Shown piece by piece: positions 6,466 to 10,264 of a stretch of 10,264 nt of DNA. Made by a program: the position numbers and the translations under genes. The DNA lies in NCBI GenBank assembly GCA_904501965.1, contig CAJGCS010000033.1, positions 1-10,264 on the forward strand, given 5' to 3'. The notes under the pieces are model-generated. The model searched no databases. It had not been told where the DNA came from and saw only the letters and a list, made by a program, of their open reading frames with translations. The DNA comes from an uncultured Bacilli bacterium (GTDB lineage: Bacteria; Bacillota_I; Bacilli_A; ML615J-28; CAG-313). The first letter of the stretch is position 1. Each line of letters starts with the position of its first letter.

Positions 6466-8403
6466 ATGAAAAAAAGATATATGACTTTAGATAAAAAATG
6501 GAAAGAAATATTATTTGCGTTATCTGGATTTGGTCCAAACTTATTAATGGTATTAATGGGCGGATATTTTACTAATGGCCTAGAACCAAACAAATTCGAA
6601 CCAGGAAGTTTAAAATTATTTGAATCAGTAGGTTCAGCTGCATTAATTCTACCTCTTATTTTCCCAGTAATTTGGTTTATAGCAAAAGCATTTGATGGAA
6701 TTGTAGACGTTCCTCTTGCTCACCTTACAGATAGCTTAAAAACAAAATGGGGTAAAAGAAGACCTTTAATTGCAATAAGCTTTATTCCAATGGTATTATC
6801 ATATGCATGTTGTTGGATACCAATTGCAGGAGCTCCATCTGCTGATGGAGGAACAACTGTTCAAATTATCAATACAATTTGGATTTGTTTCTGGGCGTTT
6901 ATTTTCTTTACAACATATACTTTATCTTTAATCTCTTTCTATGGTAGTTTATCTACAGTTTGTTATGATGATTCACAAAGATTAAGAGTATCAAGTTTCA
7001 AATCAGTTTTTGATACAATTTCTTATGCTATCGTATATGCTTTAGTACCGCTTTTATTAGATGTTACTGGTTTACATATTGATAAGTTTTCACTTTGTAT
7101 GCTTCCTTTAATGATTACAATGTTAATACCATTATTTATTATTAAAGAAGGCGACAAATTTGAGAAGAAAGCAATTGCAGAAGGATATGATGTTGTTCCA
7201 CTTTCTGAAGAAAAACCTGTTAAAATGTGGGAAAGTATAAAACTTACATTCACTAATAAACCATTCTTAAAATGGTGTGTTGTTAACTGTTGTTCGTTCT
7301 TTGGTCTTCAAATGTTCTTATCAGCAATGAATCCATTAATTGAAGAATGTATGGGGTTAACTGAAGGATATATGGCTACTATTCTTAATACATGTGCGTT
7401 TGCACCGGTTCCGCTAATGCTTTACTTATTTAATAAATTAAAAGCAAAAAAAGGAATTAGATTTGCATATCAAACATGTTTATTGAGCTTTGCAATTTGT
7501 ATATTATCATTTATTTTAGGAAGTGATTTTGTACTTGGAACAAGCGAATCAGTAATTCCAATTAAACTTGTTATTGGTATTATTGGTGGTATTGTTGGTT
7601 CTTGGGCAATTGGATCATTCTTTATGATGCCTTATTTAATTCCTGCTCAAATTTCATCTGTTGAAGAAAAATTAACAGGTAAAAACCATTCTGCAATGTA
7701 TTTTGCAGGTCAAGCTCTAACTACATCGATAATTGGTGCTCTAGCAACGTCATTATATCTTGTAATTAGTAAATTATTTATTACTAATCAAGGATTTAAA
7801 TTCCATTTTATACCTGATGGCGATTTCACATATGATATAAATCCAAGTGATTTAGCTGCTAAGTTCTTTAATGTTCCTGTTGAGAACGTATTTAATTTTG
7901 GTAATTTACTTGTTCCTATTTTTGTTGCAGTATTCTGTATCATTGGATTTATTGTCGCATTCTTTATGCCTAAAAACTTCTCACCAAAAGAAGTTGCAAA
8001 AGAATTAAAACTTGAAAAAGAATATGAAGAACACAAAGACTTATTCCCTGAAGAAGATAAAAAACCATACGAAGCTGAAAGTAATATAGTTAATATAGGT
8101 TTATTTGTTTTAACTGGTGGTATATTCGGTTTCTTCTGGCAATATGGTGTGTTAAAGAGTATTAAATCTATTACTAACTTTAAACTAGTTCCACTTCACT
8201 TTATCATTGGTTTATTATTCTTCCCTTATACAGGTATTGCACTATTCCTTGCAAGCAAAAAGTTCTATAAAGTATGTGCTGAGAAGAATGTTAAATGTGC
8301 TAATTTAAGTGTTTTACATTTAATTTTAGGTTTAATTGGACTTAATTTTGTTTCACTAATCATTTTACAACATCAACTAAATAAATTACATGGTAACTTA
8401 TAA
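6466..8403 (+). CDS. MelB/MFSD2-like MFS transporter with C-terminal DUF4234-like membrane domain
   Basis: Polytopic inner-membrane protein of the glycoside-pentoside-hexuronide (GPH) branch of MFS. The family motif spans residues 74-100: FDGIVDVPLAHLTD followed by KTKWGKRRP. Asp77 and Asp81 are spaced like the cation-coupling Asp pair of MelB. About twelve hydrophobic segments fill residues 15-500. A charged linker (505-537) follows, then an additional membrane domain (540-645) with GGIFGFFWQY at its start and a final segment ending in LNKLHGNL, a pattern resembling DUF4234. GPH members are usually 450-500 residues; this has 645. Most GPH proteins carry sugars, but the same family includes animal MFSD2A, a Na+-lysophosphatidylcholine symporter, and the acyltransferase neighbours make a lysolipid substrate plausible here. 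SD GAGGG (6455-6459) lies within the end of the ligase gene. The stop overlaps the next start as TAATG. Confidence 0.8.
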   Translation: MKKRYMTLDKKWKEILFALSGFGPNLLMVLMGGYFTNGLEPNKFEPGSLKLFESVGSAALILPLIFPVIWFIAKAFDGIVDVPLAHLTDSLKTKWGKRRPLIAISFIPMVLSYACCWIPIAGAPSADGGTTVQIINTIWICFWAFIFFTTYTLSLISFYGSLSTVCYDDSQRLRVSSFKSVFDTISYAIVYALVPLLLDVTGLHIDKFSLCMLPLMITMLIPLFIIKEGDKFEKKAIAEGYDVVPLSEEKPVKMWESIKLTFTNKPFLKWCVVNCCSFFGLQMFLSAMNPLIEECMGLTEGYMATILNTCAFAPVPLMLYLFNKLKAKKGIRFAYQTCLLSFAICILSFILGSDFVLGTSESVIPIKLVIGIIGGIVGSWAIGSFFMMPYLIPAQISSVEEKLTGKNHSAMYFAGQALTTSIIGALATSLYLVISKLFITNQGFKFHFIPDGDFTYDINPSDLAAKFFNVPVENVFNFGNLLVPIFVAVFCIIGFIVAFFMPKNFSPKEVAKELKLEKEYEEHKDLFPEEDKKPYEAESNIVNIGLFVLTGGIFGFFWQYGVLKSIKSITNFKLVPLHFIIGLLFFPYTGIALFLASKKFYKVCAEKNVKCANLSVLHLILGLIGLNFVSLIILQHQLNKLHGNL

Positions 8404-9044
8404 TGAATAAACTCGTTGCATGGTTTGTAAAAGTTACAGGTTTTTTACCACAATTAATCTTCTTTAAAAAGAAGATATATTATCAAAATAAAAAAGTACA
8501 AGGAAGAAAAATTAAAGGCGGTGCAATTGTTGCATCAAATCATAATTCACTCCTTGACTTTGCATTACTAATGTATGTCTTTATGCAAAGAGATATGTAT
8601 ACACTAGTTGCAGAGGTAATGTTTCAAAAGAATGTTTTCTTATCATGGCTTTTAAAAAGAATAGGATGTATTAGAGTAGATCGTTTTAAATCTGATACAA
8701 GTTCCCTAAATGTAGCTATAAAGAAACTTAGAAAAGGAAAAGTGGTTGAGATATTTCCTGAAGGTAGACTTCCTCTAAAACATGAAAAAGGTTTATTACC
8801 TTTTAAAACGGGTGCTGTACATTTAGCTTTAAAAAGTAATACCCCTATAATTCCAGTTTACTTAGATGGTAAATATGGGAAAAAACAGAGTGCTGGTGTA
8901 ATGATAGGTGAACCTATTGATGTTTGTAAAATGTATAATCCTTTAAAAACAGAAAAAGAAAATGTTGATGAACTTACAGAATATTTAAAAAATGCAATCA
9001 AAGCCTTAGGAGAAAAATTAAATGAAGTTAAAGAAAAAAAATAA
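8403..9044 (+). CDS. PlsC-type lysophospholipid/glycerolipid acyltransferase (first copy)
   Basis: Membrane-associated acyltransferase of the PlsC (LPLAT) family, expected to transfer an acyl chain from acyl-ACP or acyl-CoA to a hydroxyl of a lysolipid or glycerol phosphate. All four family motifs are intact: NHNSLLD (residues 46-52; His47 and Asp52 form the HX4D catalytic pair), GCIRVDR (88-94), FPEGR (118-122) and TPIIPVYLDG (147-156). The 213 residues are typical. A hydrophobic stretch at 5-20 may anchor it. ATG overlaps the transporter stop by one base (TAATG) and no good SD is visible, so translation probably depends on re-initiation after the transporter. It could be an ordinary PlsC for phosphatidic acid synthesis, but its place between the transporter and carrier protein suggests a dedicated role. 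Confidence 0.9.
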   Translation: MNKLVAWFVKVTGFLPQLIFFKKKIYYQNKKVQGRKIKGGAIVASNHNSLLDFALLMYVFMQRDMYTLVAEVMFQKNVFLSWLLKRIGCIRVDRFKSDTSSLNVAIKKLRKGKVVEIFPEGRLPLKHEKGLLPFKTGAVHLALKSNTPIIPVYLDGKYGKKQSAGVMIGEPIDVCKMYNPLKTEKENVDELTEYLKNAIKALGEKLNEVKEKK

Positions 9045-9699
9045 ATTTTCTTCTATCTTTGATTTGAGATATTTATTCTACGATTTTGTTAAACTTACTG
9101 GTGTTTTCCCAGCAATGTTATATACAAGAGTAAAAAAATATCATTATCTTAAGAAAAAACAAAAGAAGTTGTTTAAAGGTCCTGTAATTGTAATCTGTAA
9201 TCACATTGATTATTTCGATGTTATTGCCTTACTTACAACATTTTGGTTTAGACGTATTAGCTTTGTATGTAAAAAAGAATTATTTGAACCATTCTTTGGG
9301 AAAATATTCTTTCATGGAGTTCAATCAATTTCTATTAACAACAAAGATGTTGACATTAAAACATTTAAACAAGCGATAGATGTACTTTCTCGAGGACATT
9401 TGCTAGGAATTTTTCCTGAAGGACATGTCAAAACACAAGAGGGGTTAGATAAATTTAAATCAGGTGCAGTACTTTTATCTTATCTAACAGGAGTACCTAT
9501 TGTTAGTTTGTACTTACAAGAACAAGAAAAAAGACATGAACGTCGTAGAGTTATTATTGGTAGAAAGTTTGATGTAAGAAACATGATACCAAATGAAAAT
9601 GCAAGTGTTGAAGATTTTGACAAGATTACAAAAATGATTTATGATCATGAAAATGATTTAAAAGAAGATTTAGAAAAACAACTTTCTAAGGAATACTAA
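9022..9699 (+). CDS. PlsC-type acyltransferase (second, divergent copy)
   Basis: Paralogue of the preceding gene. The N-termini align as WFVKVTGFLPQ and DFVKLTGVFPA, then both have a basic stretch and the HX4D motif. Here the motif is NHIDYFD (residues 60-66; His61, Asp66), followed by FPEGH (131-135) and PIVSLYL (159-165). Motif II differs: instead of G-x-x-x-V-D-R it reads GVQSISINN (99-107), lacking the Arg and Asp normally used to hold the acceptor phosphate, and motif III has His where Arg is usual. This suggests a different acceptor or a changed role rather than simple redundancy. 225 residues. The start at 9022 lies 23 bases inside the upstream gene and is supported by AGGAG at 9008-9012, nine bases before it. 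A highly basic N-terminus (KLKKKNK) precedes the first amphipathic helix. Confidence 0.85.
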   Translation: MKLKKKNKFSSIFDLRYLFYDFVKLTGVFPAMLYTRVKKYHYLKKKQKKLFKGPVIVICNHIDYFDVIALLTTFWFRRISFVCKKELFEPFFGKIFFHGVQSISINNKDVDIKTFKQAIDVLSRGHLLGIFPEGHVKTQEGLDKFKSGAVLLSYLTGVPIVSLYLQEQEKRHERRRVIIGRKFDVRNMIPNENASVEDFDKITKMIYDHENDLKEDLEKQLSKEY

Positions 9700-9700
9700 T

Positions 9701-9946
9701 ATGCAAGAAGATATTAAAAAGAAAATATTAGAGATTTATAACATAGTTTCAAACAAAAACATTGATATTAGTAAAACAAGTAAAAATGCTTTACTTATTT
9801 CAGACCTTGGAATGAATTCAATAAGCTTTGTCTATTGGATTTTAAAGATAGAAGAAGAATTTAATATTGAGATAGAATCATTAGCATATTCAGAATTAAA
9901 AACACTTGAAGATTTAATAAATTTAATAATTTCAAAATTAGACTAG
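9701..9946 (+). CDS. Free-standing acyl carrier protein
   Basis: Small acidic carrier protein of 81 residues, the usual ACP length. DLGMNSISF (residues 35-43) corresponds to the phosphopantetheine site, normally LGxDSL; Ser40 is the predicted attachment residue, and Asn replaces the usual preceding Asp. Helix III and the C-terminus (EEEFNIEI, then LKTLEDLINLI) follow the ACP pattern. It lies one base after the second acyltransferase, with AAGGAA at 9688-9693. The change from DSL to NSI, and its position in the operon, argue against it being the housekeeping fatty-acid-synthesis ACP. It is more likely a dedicated carrier for the ligase and acyltransferases. A DltC-like role is less likely because no DltB or DltD is present. 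Last gene of the operon. Confidence 0.85.
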   Translation: MQEDIKKKILEIYNIVSNKNIDISKTSKNALLISDLGMNSISFVYWILKIEEEFNIEIESLAYSELKTLEDLINLIISKLD

Positions 9947-9947
9947 A

Positions 9948-9991
9948 TAGAATCTATTATGGCTTGTAAAAACCTGTAGAATCAGTTATGG
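9948..9991. repeat. Imperfect direct repeat just after the carrier protein gene
   Basis: TAGAATCTATTATGG (9948-9962) recurs as TAGAATCAGTTATGG (9977-9991), 13 of 15 bases identical, with a period of 29. The second copy lies in a possible loop closed by CCTGT (9973-9977) and ACAGG (10000-10004). No open frame or known element is recognised in 9947-10033. It may be a remnant of an intergenic repeat or a small regulatory region. Confidence 0.45.
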
Positions 9992-10033
9992 TCAATTAAA
10001 CAGGGATATAAAATTAATAATAAAATATACACT

Positions 10034-10061
10034 AACGTTAACTATTTAGTTAACGTTTTTT
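10034..10061 (+). terminator. Intrinsic terminator of the lipid operon
   Basis: A perfect 10-bp stem, AACGTTAACT (10034-10043) with AGTTAACGTT (10048-10057), has an ATTT loop and continues into Ts up to 10061. It closes the lipid operon about 88 bases after the carrier protein stop. The reverse strand has only a short A/T-rich run, so activity is assigned to the + strand. Confidence 0.88.
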
Positions 10062-10111
10062 AATTATATTTATAGTAAATCTAATATAATATGAGTAATT
10101 TGTTTTTTTAG

Positions 10112-10140
10112 TGGTAATTTTTTCAAAAATATAGTATAAT
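10112..10140 (+). promoter_or_regulatory. Promoter of uppS
   Basis: A perfect -10 TATAAT at 10135-10140 has a poor -35 candidate TGGTAA at 10112-10117 (17-bp spacer). Transcription would begin near 10147, leaving a very short leader that starts at or inside the AAAGGTG ribosome binding site (10145-10151). A second TATAAT at 10085-10090 has no convincing -35. Confidence 0.5.
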
Positions 10141-10158
10141 AAATAAAGGTGTATATTT

Positions 10159-10264
10159 ATGATTGAACTATTATTACAAATTGATAAATCAAAGTTACCT
10201 AAGCATATTGCAATTATTTTAGATGGTAATGGCAGATGGGCAAAAAATAGACTAATGCCAAGAA
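10159..10264 (+). CDS. uppS: Isoprenyl (undecaprenyl) diphosphate synthase, 3' end outside the window
   Basis: Cis-prenyltransferase that elongates farnesyl diphosphate with isopentenyl units to the C55 lipid carrier for peptidoglycan and other wall polymers, at the cytosolic face of the membrane. Only 35 codons are present, but they include the family signature HIAIILDGNGRWAKNR (residues 16-31). Asp22 is the catalytic, Mg2+-binding aspartate, and Gly23-Asn24-Gly25-Arg26-Trp27 form the diphosphate-binding loop. AAAGGTG at 10145-10151 lies seven bases before the ATG. In many Firmicutes uppS follows frr directly; here the lipid operon separates them and uppS appears to have its own promoter. 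Presence of uppS implies a wall polymer pathway. Confidence 0.95.
   Translation, partial: MIELLLQIDKSKLPKHIAIILDGNGRWAKNRLMPR

Noticed and set aside
4516..9946. Alternative reading of the operon as a dlt (D-alanylation) or nonribosomal peptide/polyketide cluster
   Set aside because: There is no DltB-type MBOAT protein, DltD, condensation, ketosynthase or thioesterase domain. Two clear PlsC acyltransferases fit lipid acylation better.
10085..10090. First TATAAT upstream of uppS as the main promoter
   Set aside because: No recognisable -35 at suitable spacing. The later TATAAT at 10135-10140 is better placed relative to the gene.
4385..10158. The lipid operon as a mobile element or recently acquired island
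   Set aside because: No integrase, transposase, terminal inverted repeats, target duplication or tRNA site was seen. AT-richness and ribosome binding site style look like the flanking genes by eye. Insertion between frr and uppS is noted, but horizontal transfer is not supported by the sequence alone.

Overview
This is an AT-rich, densely coded window, with every gene on the + strand. It looks like a low-GC Gram-positive lineage: Bacilli, Erysipelotrichia or one of the uncultured gut Mollicutes-like groups. The clues are strong AGGAG-type ribosome binding sites, the gene order rpsB-tsf-pyrH-frr followed by uppS, Trp encoded by TGG, and stops that are only TAA or TAG. The start of uppS implies undecaprenyl phosphate synthesis and therefore probably a cell wall, which argues against a wall-less mycoplasma. 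The taxonomic placement is inference.

Layout. (1) Positions 1-927: the tail of a GNAT N-acetyltransferase that runs in from the left edge, then msrA seven bases later. (2) Positions 928-1094: a strong promoter and a nested, structured RNA leader. (3) Positions 1095-4384: rpsB (with a long repetitive, charged, Ala-rich C-terminal tail), tsf, pyrH and frr, closed by a perfect 10-bp intrinsic terminator at 4396-4423. (4) Positions 4455-9946: a separate five-gene operon with its own promoter, ended by a second 10-bp terminator at 10034-10061. (5) A new promoter and the first 35 codons of uppS, leaving the right edge.

The notable part is region 4, which lies between frr and uppS, genes that are often close neighbours in Firmicutes. 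Its genes have gaps or overlaps of only a few bases and appear to form a lipid-acylation module: an acyl-adenylate-forming ligase fused to its own acyl carrier domain, a MelB/MFSD2-type MFS transporter with an extra C-terminal membrane domain, two paralogous PlsC-type acyltransferases, and a free acyl carrier protein. The parts resemble a split and enlarged version of the enterobacterial LplT-Aas lysophospholipid salvage pair (transporter, acyltransferase, acyl-ACP synthetase). A working model is that a fatty acid is activated as an adenylate, loaded on one of the two carrier proteins, and transferred by the PlsC enzymes to a lysolipid or other acceptor handled by the transporter. The substrate cannot be read from the sequence.

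No rRNA, tRNA, CRISPR array, insertion sequence, prophage gene or attachment site was seen. No gene-free stretch exceeds 300 bases.
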